This document shows positions 53,876 to 64,000 of a DNA stretch of 64,000 bases, one piece after another. A program made the position numbers and the translations under genes. Every line of letters starts with the position of its first letter. Position 1 is the first letter of the stretch. The DNA is taken from assembly GCF_963855985.1 (NCBI RefSeq), contig NC_087111.1, positions 5,647,001-5,711,000 on the forward strand, given 5' to 3'. The notes under the pieces are model-generated. The model had not been told where the DNA came from. It searched no databases and saw only the letters and a program-made list of their open reading frames with translations. Origin of the DNA: Ostrinia nubilalis (Eukaryota > Arthropoda > Insecta > Lepidoptera > Crambidae).

Positions 53876-54791
53876 GCCTGACCAGGAACATAAAAACCCT
53901 CGCCATGTTGCGGAAAACGAATGGTACTAATTTCTTTTAATGGCAACAGTAACTGAAAACTTCATTGACATGTCACCTTGCAGTCTATTGCTGTCAAAGT
54001 GTAAACAAACTTTATTTTAAATGTGCGCAATTGGTTTTATGAATTAAATTGCTAAAATATTTTTATAGTCGTGAAAGTAAAGTGGTTCACAATGTGTTAA
54101 AGTATTTGTCGAAGAGAAATACTAAGGGTTTGGACCATGGTTTGGACAATATTTTCATTGAATAATGTTTCCGACAAAGGTTGTCAAATTGACTGACATG
54201 TTTATCGTATAGTACAGTCCACTATGAAAATTAGCTGTGGTTTGTTTCAACTACCTATTTTAAAATTTTTTGTCACTTTCTAAGTGTTGAATTTTATGGG
54301 ATTGGGAAAGAAGTACCGAGTTTGAAGCGTTCATGAGCAGACATTGCAGTTGAATATTCAAGTTCTGAATTTGATTATTGATGAATAATAAAATAAATTC
54401 TACTAGCTCGATTGATGGTTTCATTTAATTTATTTAAATCAGGTTACCTATAATAATATTTTTTCGTTAATTTATGAAAATATCAAATTAGCCCGTAATC
54501 CTGAATCCTGATACATAAAGTTAGCCTATTAATTTAACACAGGTACGACTGTACTCAGTGTTGCACTATCAAATGCAATTGACGCGCCTCTATGCCAGGG
54601 TTTTTATGTTCCTGAGCCCCGATTACGGTAACTTTTATAACGTCTACAATCCAGACGCGTTTCTGATTCTGCGATACGATTGGTCAAAACAGCTGACCTA
54701 CAGTGTTGAACGACCAATCGTATCGCAGAATCGAGAAGCGTGTCTGGATTGTTGACGTTAAAAATTACCGTAATCGGGGCTCTGGTCAGGC
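53876..54791. mobile_element. Inverted-repeat element upstream of Lst2
   Basis: The left end GCCTGACCAGGAACATAAAA and the right end TTTTTATGTTCCTG plus GGTCAGGC are inverted once the nested element at 54615-54781 is removed. TA lies on both sides. The interior is AT-rich and non-coding. Confidence 0.75.
54615..54781. mobile_element. Nested hairpin MITE with CTG duplication
   Basis: Starts AGCCCCGATTACGGTAA and ends with its complement. Most of the rest pairs too (CAATCCAGACGCGTTTCT/GAGAAGCGTGTCTGGATTG; CTGCGATACGATTGGTC/GACCAATCGTATCGCAG). CTG flanks it at 54612-54614 and 54782-54784. Confidence 0.85.
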
Positions 54792-54936
54792 TATAAAACG
54801 TCCTCTATGCTCACGTAATGTCACTCAAGTTAATAAAATTAAATAACAGATGGCGCTAATGCATCATCCAACCAAGGCAATAACAATAAAATTAATCTGA
54901 TACCCACCACCTTGTTTGCAATAATTTTAGTTTAAC

Positions 54937-55861
54937 CACAGAATAATAATAAGTACTACGTACAGAAATTTTACTTCGCGAAGGTATTTAAAAAAATGTA
55001 TGCTCAATGTCATTAACGATATGGTGTAATTTAGCCTGTCTCAAGAGTCAAGCACCATTTTGTTGACAAACGTCAGTGATCGGCACTGCTGACTTCGGTA
55101 AAATGATGTGACGTGAGGTGCCAAACTGCGGAAAATGGCGGAGGAAATACATGATTTACCATGAATTATCATGAATAATATTAACTACTTATTTACCTCT
55201 CAGTGTCTTGAGGCAACTTAAAAAGTACATTCTGTGTTTTTATTATTATTTAGGCAGTTAAATACCGCACAGTATTTAGTACACCATTTTCGTTATTTTC
55301 AACCGACTTCAAAAAAGGAGGAGGAGGAGGTTTTTTTTTTTTTTTTTTTTTCTATGTTTGTTACGCGATAACTCCGCCAATTATGAACCGATTTGAACAA
55401 ATCTTTTTTCGGCGTATAGGTAATACCTCAAGGGTGGTCCCATTTAAATTTAATAATAGAAAAAACAACCCCCAAGGGTGGAAAATTGGGGATGAACTTT
55501 TTTATACGCAATATCTCCGCCGATTATAAATCAATTTGAACGATTATTTTTTTGTTGAATAGGTATTATCAAAAGGGTGGTTTCATGCGAATTTGAAGAA
55601 AATATTTCATCCCTAAGGGTGGAAAATTGGGGATGAACTTTTTTATACGCAATATTTTTAATTTTTAGTTTTTTTTTGTGTTCACGCATTTGAAGTCGGT
55701 TTTATTTTTTTAAAAAGGTAATTATCTTCCATCATACACAAGAATACGCGAGCGTTAGTCAATGTTCGCTCGTATGTGAGGCCTTGTCAAATAGTATCCT
55801 GTAGGTGGGCCATCGTGCGTGTTTTGTTTTCGATGTAAACTCGCGGAGATGAACAGGCCTG
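54937..55861 (+). repeat. Dispersed repeat, copy 2 (interrupted)
   Basis: Near-identical to 5035-5550 outside the insertion at 55301-55736. Small differences include loss of GTGCCGAAGCTATAGG relative to the first copy. Confidence 0.85.
55301..55736. mobile_element. Insertion with ACCGACTTCAAAAAAGGAGG end
   Basis: 436 bases absent from the first copy of the host repeat. It begins AACCGACTTCAAAAAAGGAG and ends near TTTGAAGTCGGTTTTATTTT, partly inverted. The interior has repeats of CGCAATATCTCCGCCGATTA type and a T run at 55332-55350. This sequence is a common lepidopteran repeat; the class is uncertain. Confidence 0.65.
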
Positions 55862-55869
55862 GTTTAACA

Positions 55870-56670
55870 TACACGGTACCTACCCACCTATGTACTTACT
55901 TAGCCTACGCACAGCATGACAAAGGTTTAAAAATGTTTTTATTTGAATTTGATATCGACAGAACTGTAAACACTATAACAACAGCAGCGTAGGATGTTCA
56001 CAGTAATAGGTTGGTGCACAAAAATTTTTGTGGTTGGTTGGTGTTTCCAAGAATATTTATTTTGTGGAAATAGAACCTTTATGAAATACAAGCCACAAAA
56101 TATGTTTGATATTACCGAAAAACTACCACTAATGAGCTTGTTATAATGCAAACACAATACTGCGGTACACACAGACCTTAAAAATAACATAACATTTTAT
56201 GATTTTATTTATTCCACTGAAAATATAACTCTTTAGTATAGCATGAGCATGGCATAATTAATTAGTTGCTAAAAGTAGTTACATTATTATTTTTAATAAT
56301 GCATTATACTTGTCACTACTAAGTACCTACCTGCTGTGAAAATATCAGAATCAGGGTTAAAGTTTGAAGCACTTTCTGACGTTTGATGTTAAAAATTAAA
56401 AACACCTTAGCGCGCAATCAATCTATTTGTGGCTCCTTCCATGCAGTGCCACAGGAACCTACTAAGATATGCGCTACACCTGTAATTACCTCCTCGAATG
56501 TCACGTATCGCGCCCTTCCCCGTCTGTACGGAAACCGGGAACAAAAGATTCGCAGGGCGAGAACTTAACTCGTAGCACCTCATAGCTACACATAGACATA
56601 CACCACTAAGTCGAGCTAATTTCGTAGTAGCAGACGATTTTGTAATATTTACGTCTTATGGATAACTAGC
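55870..56670. other. Upstream region, no gene recognised
   Basis: AT-rich; no domain or element was recognised. Confidence 0.4.
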
Positions 56671-56674
56671 TTTC

Positions 56675-56820
56675 CGCCCGCAGCTTCGCCCGCGTGGAAT
56701 TTTGTCTGTCACAGAAAAACTTTATCGCGGCGTCCCTGTTTCAAAAACCGGGATAAAAACTATCCTATGTCTTTTCCCGGGACTCAAACTATCTCTATGC
56801 CAAAGGATGGTGCCAGGCTT
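56675..56820 (+). mobile_element. Lepidopteran LINE/SINE-type fragment
   Basis: CTTTCCGCCCGCAGCTTCGC, TGGAATTTTGTCTGTCACAG and AACTATCCTATGTC with GGGACTCAAACTATCTCTAT are a widespread lepidopteran motif set; the 3' end (ATTAGTATGGAT) is missing. Confidence 0.6.
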
Positions 56821-57643
56821 TGGACCAAGTGCTGCCCAGAATTAACCCATACCTAGGCCATTTTTTCTCAGGCCAATGCTAATGTGCTTACCGGAGCGCA
56901 CTGAAATCTATCCCTGGAGTTAAGAGAAAAAAAGAGTTTTGTTTTGAATTATTTACATGCAAAATATCATCGATGTATAGGTACGTAATAAGACGCGTAA
57001 GATTTCGCGATTGTGGCATTAAATAACACTCACTATGTCGAACTTAACAGTACTGCACCCGTACGCTGTTTTAATAGTTTGTTTAGTTGACAGAAATTCA
57101 TTATTTCCAAAATGAAGTAAGAAGTAATGAATAAGTCTTCTCACCTTTAGCTTGTCCAGCTGCTTGTCCATGGCTCTTGTCTTCTAACCTTCATCTTGTC
57201 CAGCTGCTAGTGCATGGTTCTGGTCAACTCACCTTCAGCTTGTCCAGCTTCTAGTGCATGACTCTTGTCTTCTCATCTTCAGCTTGTCCAGCTTCTAGTG
57301 CATGGTTATTGTCAAACTCACCTCAGCTTGTCCAGCTGCTTGTGCATAACTCTTGTCAACTCACCTTCAGCATGTCCAGCTTCTAGTGCATGGTTTTTGT
57401 CAACTCACCTTCAGCTTGTCCAGCTTCTAGTGCATGACTCTTGTCTTCTCATCTTCAGCTTGTCCAGCTTCTAGTGCATGGTTATTGTCAAACTCACCTC
57501 AGCTTGTCCAGCTGCTTGTGCATGATTCTGGTCTTCTCACATTCAGCTTGTCCAGCTTCTAGTGCATGACTCTTGTCTTCTCATCTTTAGCTTGTCCAGC
57601 TTCTAGTGCATGGTTATTGTCAAACTCACCGCAGCTTGTCCAG

Positions 57644-57772
57644 TGGGTCTAGACAAAGTGCAAATTATGATCGCAAACCAGTCGAAAAGTGGTCGAAAAG
57701 CCCCTTTTTTGTATGGAGTTTTGACAGATTCGATTTTCGATTCGATCAAAAAGTGCGTTTTGTCTAGGGGGG
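57644..57772. mobile_element. MITE, GTCTAGACAA family, copy 2, in the minisatellite
   Basis: TGGGTCTAGACAAAGTGC and GTGCGTTTTGTCTAGGGGGG are inverted. CAG flanks it (57641-57643 and 57773-57775), and the array unit is restored when it is removed. Confidence 0.85.
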
Positions 57773-58001
57773 CAGCTGCTTGTGCATGATTCTGGTCTTC
57801 TCACATTCAGCTTGTCCAGCTGCTTGTGCATAACTCTTGTCAACTCACCTTCAGCTTGTCCAGCTTCTAGTGCATGGTTCTTGTCAACTCACCTTCAGCT
57901 TGTCCAGCTTCTAGTGCATGACTCTTGTCTTCTCATCTTCAGCTTGTCCAGCTTCTAGTGCATGGTTATTGTCAAACTCACCTCAGCCACGGTATCTATA
58001 T

Positions 58002-58174
58002 TATAGATGACCCACGCTGAACTGTCCCACCAAACTCAATGACAGGGGGGCGCTACCATCGTTCAACTATATGGTTTCCAACATGGCAAAAATCTGAACC
58101 AGCGATCCGGTATTGACGGTGGCGCCCCACTGTCAATGTCATCGACAGGACAGTCCAGTATTTTGGAACTATAC
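58002..58174 (+). mobile_element. MITE, CTGAACTGTCC family, copy 2
   Basis: Near-identical to 3059-3232; it lies just inside the left end of the surrounding element. Confidence 0.8.
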
Positions 58175-58367
58175 TATCATACAGTATTGTAACTTCATAT
58201 AAACGGACGAAACGCGAGCTTTCCTTCGAAATTCAAATCTCGGTATGCGCTCGACATGCAAAAGTCGGGGGTGTCACGAATGTGCCACTGTAATAAACAG
58301 ACGTTGTTTTGTTTTTTAAACAGTAAGCGCTCTTTTTTTATAAAATAATTACAAGTACCTATTTATA

Positions 58368-58599
58368 CAGGGTGTTAGGTAAATGGGTTTATAAGCCGAT
58401 ACTAGCCCATGGTAACATCAGCATATTTAAATGGTATGGTGAAGTCAGAGTGATATCATCTTTTTTTTTTAATTTTCATACAAATTAAAATTTGTAAAAT
58501 CAAATTTGTGTGAAAATTAAAATTATTAAAATGATGATATCAATTTCCATGTTAACATGGGCTAGTGTCGGATTATAAACCCATTTACCTAACACCCTG
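58368..58599. mobile_element. TA-flanked hairpin MITE with CAGGGTG ends
   Basis: CAGGGTGTTAGGTAAATGGG and its complement form the ends, and TTTATAAGCCGATACTAGCC pairs with the right arm. TA lies on both sides. Confidence 0.88.
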
Positions 58600-59976
58600 T
58601 ATAATAATTTACGGTCGCAAATTTATAAGATTAATAGTAACAAATCTTATAAATCTTAACAAAAATATATTTTTTCATTAATCACAAAACAACATGCATT
58701 TTTATCCTATTTCATTCACAAAGTATTTTGTTTGTGAAAATAAAATAAAAAATTACAATAATAAAATACATTTACAAAACTAGATAGAAATTCTAAGTAG
58801 GCAGATGTAATGAAAATAGGGTCTGCAGGTGGGCAGCCCTATCGCATGTTGTCATACCGTGACGTACCGCGCGACTGTTGACATTTATTTCAGAAATATG
58901 GCCGAGTTGGAATACTGTATAGATAGTATTACCGTGCCTCAGCTTGTCCAGCTGCTTGTGCATGATTCTGGTATTCTCACATTCAGCTTGTCCAGCTTCT
59001 AGTGCATGGTTCTTGTCAACTCACCTTCAGCTTGTCCAGCTTCTAGTGCATGGTTCTTGTCAACTCACCTTCAGCTTGTCCAGCTTCTAGTGCATGACTC
59101 TTGTCTTCTCATCTTCAGCTTGTCCAGCTTCTAGTGCATGGTTATTGTCAAACTCACCTCAGCTTGTCCAGCTTCTAGTGCATGGTTCTTGTCAACTCAC
59201 CTTCAGCTTGTCCAGCTTCTAGTGCATGACTCTTGTCTTCTCATCTTCAGCTTGTCCAGCTGCTTGTGCATAACTCTTGTCAACTCACCTTCAGCTTGTC
59301 CAGCTTCTAGTGCATGGTTCTTGTCAACTCACCTTCAGCTTGTCCAGCTGCTTGTGCATGATTCTGGTATTCTCACATTCAGCTTGTCCAGCTAATTGTG
59401 CATGACTCTTGTCTTCTCATCTTTAGCTTGTCCAGCTTCTAGTGCATGGTTATTTTCAAACTCACCACAGCTTGTCCAGCTGCTTGTGCATGATTCTTAT
59501 TATCTCACCTTCAGCTTGTCCAGCTGCTTGTGAATGGTGTCAACTCACCTTCAGGTTGTCCAGCTGCTTGTGCAGGGCTCTTGTCGTCTCACTTTCAGCT
59601 TGTCCAGCTGCTTGTGCATGGTTATTGTCAAACTCACCTTCATCTTTTTTTTTTTTTTTTTTTTTTTTCTTGGCTTTCGCGGTTTGCGTTTAGCCACAAC
59701 GGTGTGGGAGAAAAGGTTAGGAAACGTTTAGGTAAAAAACAAACCGGGGTGCAATACAAAAAAGGATGAGGATCAGGTTGGAAGGTGAGAAGTTGAGTAT
59801 ACAAGAATAAAATATTATAAAGGATAGGATATTAATTAACAGTTCATTAAATACTTTAGAAATTAATTAAAGTTTAATATTATTTAAAATTAAATATTCA
59901 GAAATACATTTATAAATATCAAAATCATTTAAACCAAGGAGACAAGGTATAGACGTGGGAAGAGGGACACGGAGGG

Positions 59977-60450
59977 CTAGAGAGATGACATAAAGAAGGA
60001 ATGATCGTGAATTTGGCAAGCAAAGAAAATGTGATTCAAATCACCTGACTCCGCGCCACAGTCACACACATCATTTTCAATTATATTAAGCCTTGCTAAA
60101 TGAGCTGGGGAACACACGTGCCCCAGTCTCATACGGATAATATTTGAAACAGAAAATTTATCAATTATAGTTCTAAAAAACCAAGGTTTTGTCGGTATAC
60201 AGGGTTGAATAAGCTTATACAATTTCCCTTTACTCTGACTACTGATGTCCCACTCCTCATGCCATTTTTCACGCATATAACATTTAGGTAAGGCTAATAA
60301 GTCGTGTACGTAATTTTTGTAGGGGAAAATGTCGCCTACAGTCACAGCATTATTAGCTAAAGAATCAGCTTTTTCATTACCAAAAATTTTACAATGTCCG
60401 GGGATCCAAGCAAAAGATACTACAGTACCTAATAATGAACAAGTGAGCAA
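59977..60450 (-). pseudogene. Non-LTR ORF2, RNase H end and cysteine-rich tail
   Basis: Continues the preceding frame after a shift: SFAWIPGHCKIFGNEKADSL completes RNase H, and CDCGAESGDLNHIFFAC is the cysteine/histidine motif common at the end of such ORF2 proteins. Stop at 59977. Confidence 0.85.
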
Positions 60451-62915
60451 TAGTTTTCTACAGTCAATAATAACAGGATAAGAACTTTGAAATTTGATTT
60501 GAATGGGAATTTAACTAAGGCTTGTAATGCACTTTTGGAATCACTGAATATTACAGCTTTTTTGAGTTTCATAAGTAGAATGTATTCCAGAGATTTGAAA
60601 ATGCCAAAACACTCTCCTGTGAAAACAGATGATTCAGGTGGAAGTTTTATCATCTGGCTTATTTTATATTGGGAGTGGTACACACCTACACCAACATGTC
60701 CATTGTTTGAGTGTTTTGAGGCATCACAGTATAAATGATGCCAACCATTCCAATCATTGTCTAAAATCATATTAAATTTAATATTTGCATGAATATCAGA
60801 CTTACAAATATCAATATCAAATTTAACATTTGGAGAAAGTATTAGAGAATCATAGTTTGCACAAAATACAGGAAGATACATAGATTTGTGAGTAGGGGCT
60901 TGTAAAGAAAGAAGTTTTTGAAAGCTAATGACTAGACATGGTGGTGTTTTGTGAGACCAGTATGAAGAATTTTGTACTAGTTCCGACAAAGCTTCTAATT
61001 TAGGAAACAAAGGATGGTTTGATAACTGAAAAGCTCGAAATAAGAATCTATCACAAAGGTACTGACGGCGAAGTCTTAAAGGAGGGTCTGTACACTCAAC
61101 TTGCAGAGCATTATTTGGGCTAGATTTCATTGCCCCGACTACTAATCTAAGCGCTTTTGTCTGAATGACATCAAGCTTTTTAATTCCTACTAAACTACAT
61201 GGTTCTAAAAACTGTGTGCCATAGTCAAGGGAGCTTCTTATTAAAGCATTATAAACAAGTTTTAAATTAAATGGGTGAGCGCCCCACCAGACTCCAGCTA
61301 AACATCTTAATATATTAAGTGTACGCTCGCATTTAGCACTAATATTGTATAAATGAGACATTCCAGTAAGTTTCGAATCTAAAGTTATACCTAGGAACTT
61401 GGCTTCATTATTAACTGGAATACTTAGATTTTTATACTCAACTAGTACCGGAGGAGGGCAACGCATTCGAGAAAAAAGTACAACCGAGCTTTTTGCAACA
61501 GAAAGACTTAAACCGTTTATATCTAGCCATGACTTAAGCATTTGTAATGAATGGTTAAGTGAAGCACAAAGCTTTGCAACGCTTTTATCAGAAAAGTAAA
61601 GGAGAAGGTCATCTGCGTATTGCAAAATACTAACATTATTATTAATAGAGCATTCTAAGTCCGATGAGTAAATATTGAAAAGGAGTGGGCTCAATACTGA
61701 CCCTTGCGGTAACCCATTCCATAATAATCTAGACTTTGTAGAATCGCCACATACAACGTTAATACTACGTCCTACTAAAATATTTATAATGAAATTTATT
61801 AAAATACCAGGAATATTTAATTTTATTAGTTTGTCTCTAAGGATTGATAACACTACGTTGTCGTAGGCGGCTGATATATCTAGAAATGCTGCAAGAAGGT
61901 GTTCATTATTTGAGAAGGCTAACCTAATGTCGGTAATAAAAATAGCAATACTGTCTGCAGTGCTCCTACCTTTTCTGAAGCCAAATTGAAAATTACTCAG
62001 TAGACCTTTGCTTTCTACAAACCATTCAAGTCTATTTTTAATAAGGTGCTCAGCTAATTTTAAAAGAACAGACGATAATGCTATTGGACGATAAGATTCG
62101 GCGTTGGATGGACATTTATTTGGTTTTAAGATCGGAATTATTTCTTGAACTTTCCAATGAGGAGGAATACTTCCGGAATTCATTATAAAATTAATAAGGG
62201 ATAAATAGTAAGTTAAAGTTGAATCATTTAAATTAACCAGAAAAGAATAAGGAATTCCATCAGTACCGGGTGCAGAATCCTTTACATATGAGAGAATACC
62301 TTTCAGTTCAGAAAGACTGAAAGGATTGCCTAATCCAGTATTATCAGAATGAAAAGATAACTGTTCATTTGAAATTAACAGATCTTGGGGGACAAAGGAA
62401 GGGGCAAGACTATCTAGGAATTTTTCAACTAGCGGTTCATGTAGAAGCTTAGGTGTAGGAACTTTATAAGCTGATCGAAAGCGCCTTATGTTGGTCCAAA
62501 CTGCAGATGGCGAAGTATCAGGGGAAATAGAACGACAAAAACCTCTCCAACTTTCCCACTTTTTCTGTTTAAATAATTTTCTAGTACTGTTGATTAAGTT
62601 TGATAAATTATCAAAATTCTCAGCTGTAGAATGGGAGGAATATAATCTTTCAGCTTCCTTTCTCTTTCTGATAGCGACCGTACATTCACTATCCCACCAA
62701 GGGGGAGGGGGTAATTTATTTCTGATACTACTTTTGGCGGGAAAAACTTCATCTGCCGCTTCTAATAAAACAGATGCTAGTGCTTCGGCGCAATAGATGT
62801 AATTATCATTTTGAACTATAGGCAGTGTTTGAATTTTCTGCTCTACCTTTTCTTTGTAAAGATTCCAGTCAGCATCTTGAATTTTATATTTGAACCGTGG
62901 AGGGCGTCTAGTCAA
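60429..62915 (-). pseudogene. Non-LTR ORF2, reverse transcriptase and RNase H part
   Basis: 828 codons open. RT blocks in order: SAPGTDGIPYSFLVN, YRPIALSSVLLKLAE, FQFGFRKGRSTADS, AAFLDISAAYDNV, GLPQGSVLSPLLFN and ILQYADDLLLYFSD (catalytic YADD). A type I RNase H follows with LYCDASKHS, GECFGIFKSLE and IFSDSKSALQAL, holding D, E and D of the active site. The frame then breaks at about 60430-60450 before the last RNase H motif. All RT catalytic residues are present, so decay is recent. Confidence 0.9.
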
Positions 62916-63598
62916 ATTTTATTTATATCCGGAAATGAAAAAACAATTGGAAAATGATCACTCCCATAGGTGGAAGAAAGAGTGTACCAGGTCAGAGATG
63001 AAGCAAGATTAGGACTACTTATAGTTATATCAGGGGCACTAACACCTTCGTGAGGTTGAGTACGCCGAGTAGCATTTCCGGTATTAAGAATGCACAAGTT
63101 ATTGTTGTCCAGAAAATCTAATATTCTATTACCATAGTAGTTGGAACTACTACTACCCCATGATTGGTGTTGTGCATTAAAATCCCCCATGATTATGATA
63201 GGTTTAGGTATTCTGCTATGAATTTGTTCTACTTCATTATAAATAGTGGTTGACGGGTGAGGAATATAAACGGATACAAAACTGGTGTTATGTATGGATA
63301 CAGCTATTATAGAAAAATCATTATTGTGTGGTGGGACAGGAATATGAATAAATGGAATAGAGTGGTGGACTAGCAAAGCTACTCCACCATAATTGTCATA
63401 CCTATCTTCTCTGGCACATGAGAAACCAGAAATTTTGAAGTTGGAATCTGGACGAAGCCAGGTTTCTTGTAAAGCAATTAAAAACGGATCAAATTCATTA
63501 ATCAAATGTAATAAATCACTTTTTTTATTATTAATGCTTCGACAGTTCCATTGAACTGCTAGGGAGAACTTTGCCATCAGCAACAGAACTAAGGTCAA
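62912..63598 (-). pseudogene. Non-LTR ORF2, endonuclease part
   Basis: APE-type endonuclease: VQWNCRSINNKKSD (N motif), LIALQETWL (catalytic E), YGGVALLVH, PIIIMGDFNAQHQSWG and SDHFPIVFSFP at the end. The domain is complete and the catalytic motifs are kept. The frame ends at TGA (62912-62914), exactly where the RT frame opens, so a one-base shift at AAAATTTGAC separates the domains. The start may be the ATG at 63598 or 63577. Nicking of target DNA would be its role in an intact element. Confidence 0.85.
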
Positions 63599-64000
63599 CT
63601 ACGAGATCATTATTTTGAAAGGCAACGTTGGGCGGTACTAAATTAGAATGATTCAAAGATGTAATCAGTGTAATAATTAATTCCTTAATTGACATATGTG
63701 TTAGAGTATTAGAGTTGTCATTTTTTTCTAAAATATTTTTACTTGGACCAAACGGGGTATTATAATCATTGGTAAAACTTTGATGCTGTTCTCGGTCATA
63801 ACTTTTACCTGGCTGGAATGGAGATCTAGGTTTCATTAAAACAGTTTTTTTATAAGAATCCCACACTGGGTTATTGTTAGGGATATATTTCAATTTTGAG
63901 TTCTGAAGGTTTCTAGAAGGTTGAGATTGAGTAGAGCTACCAGATCTTAAAACATCTGCAAATGATTTACCAATTGGAGGATGCTGTTTTAATGCTTCAG
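63531..64000 (-). CDS. Non-LTR ORF1 (gag-like), C-terminal part
   Basis: Open from the window edge to the stop at 63531-63533. The sequence is polar and low in recognisable motifs (e.g. KSFADVLRSGSSTQSQPSRN, then HMSIKELIITLITSLNHSN). The position upstream of and overlapping ORF2 by about 65 bases fits ORF1 of an I-like element. No zinc knuckle is visible in this part. Its N-terminus is outside the window. Confidence 0.6.
   Translation of the reverse strand, partial: EALKQHPPIGKSFADVLRSGSSTQSQPSRNLQNSKLKYIPNNNPVWDSYKKTVLMKPRSPFQPGKSYDREQHQSFTNDYNTPFGPSKNILEKNDNSNTLTHMSIKELIITLITSLNHSNLVPPNVAFQNNDLVVDLSSVADGKVLPSSSMELSKH

Larger units (their letters stand above)
57988..58936. mobile_element. 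Element with CACGGTA/TACCGTG ends and 7-bp target duplication
   Basis: 949 bases inserted in a minisatellite unit; CCTCAGC is duplicated (57981-57987 and 58937-58943). Ends CACGGTATCTATATTATAG and ACTGTATAGATAGTATTACC pair imperfectly. It contains two other complete MITEs (58002-58174 and 58368-58599) and no coding region. Confidence 0.8.
57140..59640. repeat. Minisatellite, about 42-49-bp units, interrupted twice
   Basis: Over 30 units of consensus CTTCAGCTTGTCCAGC followed by TTCTAGTGCATGGTTCTTGT or TGCTTGTGCATGATTCTGGT and then CAACTCAC. Unit types alternate in higher-order blocks. The units occupy 57140-57643, 57773-57987 and 58937-59644. On the minus strand a typical unit reads ATGCACAAGCAGCTGGACAA, GCTGAAG, then GTGAGTTG, which resembles the end of an exon (HKQLDKLK) with a 5' splice site. 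Open frames on the plus strand are by-products of the repeat. Confidence 0.92.
59645..64000 (-). mobile_element. I-superclade non-LTR retrotransposon (runs off the window)
   Basis: On the minus strand the order is ORF1 end, endonuclease, reverse transcriptase, RNase H and cysteine-rich end, followed by a 300-base 3' UTR and a 24-A tail (plus-strand T run 59645-59668) inserted in the minisatellite. The combination APE endonuclease + RT + RNase H places it among I-like elements. Two frameshifts break ORF2. The 5' end and the second target duplication lie beyond 64000. Confidence 0.92.

Noticed and set aside
57140..59640. CRISPR-like alternation of repeats
   Set aside because: There are no unique spacers of constant size; the whole unit repeats, and the host is a eukaryote.
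57265..59769. Plus-strand frames rich in SACPASSAW-type repeats
   Set aside because: They are translations of the minisatellite and of the T run; no gene context.
1..64000. tRNA, rRNA or other structured RNA genes
   Set aside because: I saw no A/B box pair with a cloverleaf and no rRNA-like conserved block.

Overview
The window looks like nuclear DNA of a lepidopteran insect (moth or butterfly). It is AT-rich, intron-rich and densely filled with short inverted-repeat elements (MITEs), RTE-type retrotransposon tails and foldback palindromes. No bacterial-style gene organisation is visible. The species cannot be named from the sequence alone.

One host gene dominates: Lst2 (lateral signaling target protein 2, the ZFYVE28 family) on the minus strand. 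Its coding sequence runs from about 53.45 kb down to 3.53 kb. I could place 14 coding exons with GT/AG junctions and compatible phases. Together they give 3357 nt including the stop, a 1118-residue protein: a conserved N-terminal domain (exons 1 to 7), a large disordered serine/acidic exon 8, and a C-terminal FYVE zinc finger split over the last two exons. Introns 1 (about 17.5 kb) and 2 (about 21.3 kb) hold most of the window's transposable elements.

Layout: 1-3.5 kb, 3' flank with hairpin MITEs. 3.5-14.5 kb, Lst2 exons 14 to 3. 14.5-35.8 kb, intron 2, with a 5'-truncated RTE copy, several MITE families and two foldback elements. 35.8-35.95 kb, exon 2. 36-53.4 kb, intron 1, with a remnant ORF broken by an RTE insertion, a 1.85-kb palindrome and more MITEs. 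53.4 kb, start exon. 53.9-57.1 kb, upstream MITEs and a segment repeated from intron 13. 57.1-59.6 kb, a minisatellite interrupted by insertions. 59.6-64 kb, a nearly complete I-superclade non-LTR retrotransposon on the minus strand that runs off the window.

The most unusual observation is a recurrent pattern inside Lst2. At four exons (2, 3's neighbour exon 4, 11 and 12) the 3' end of the exon, with or without its 5' splice site, has been copied into the intron immediately downstream. At exon 12 the copy could serve as a phase-compatible alternative exon. The minisatellite upstream of the gene is also built from units that resemble an exon end followed by a strong 5' splice site on the same strand.
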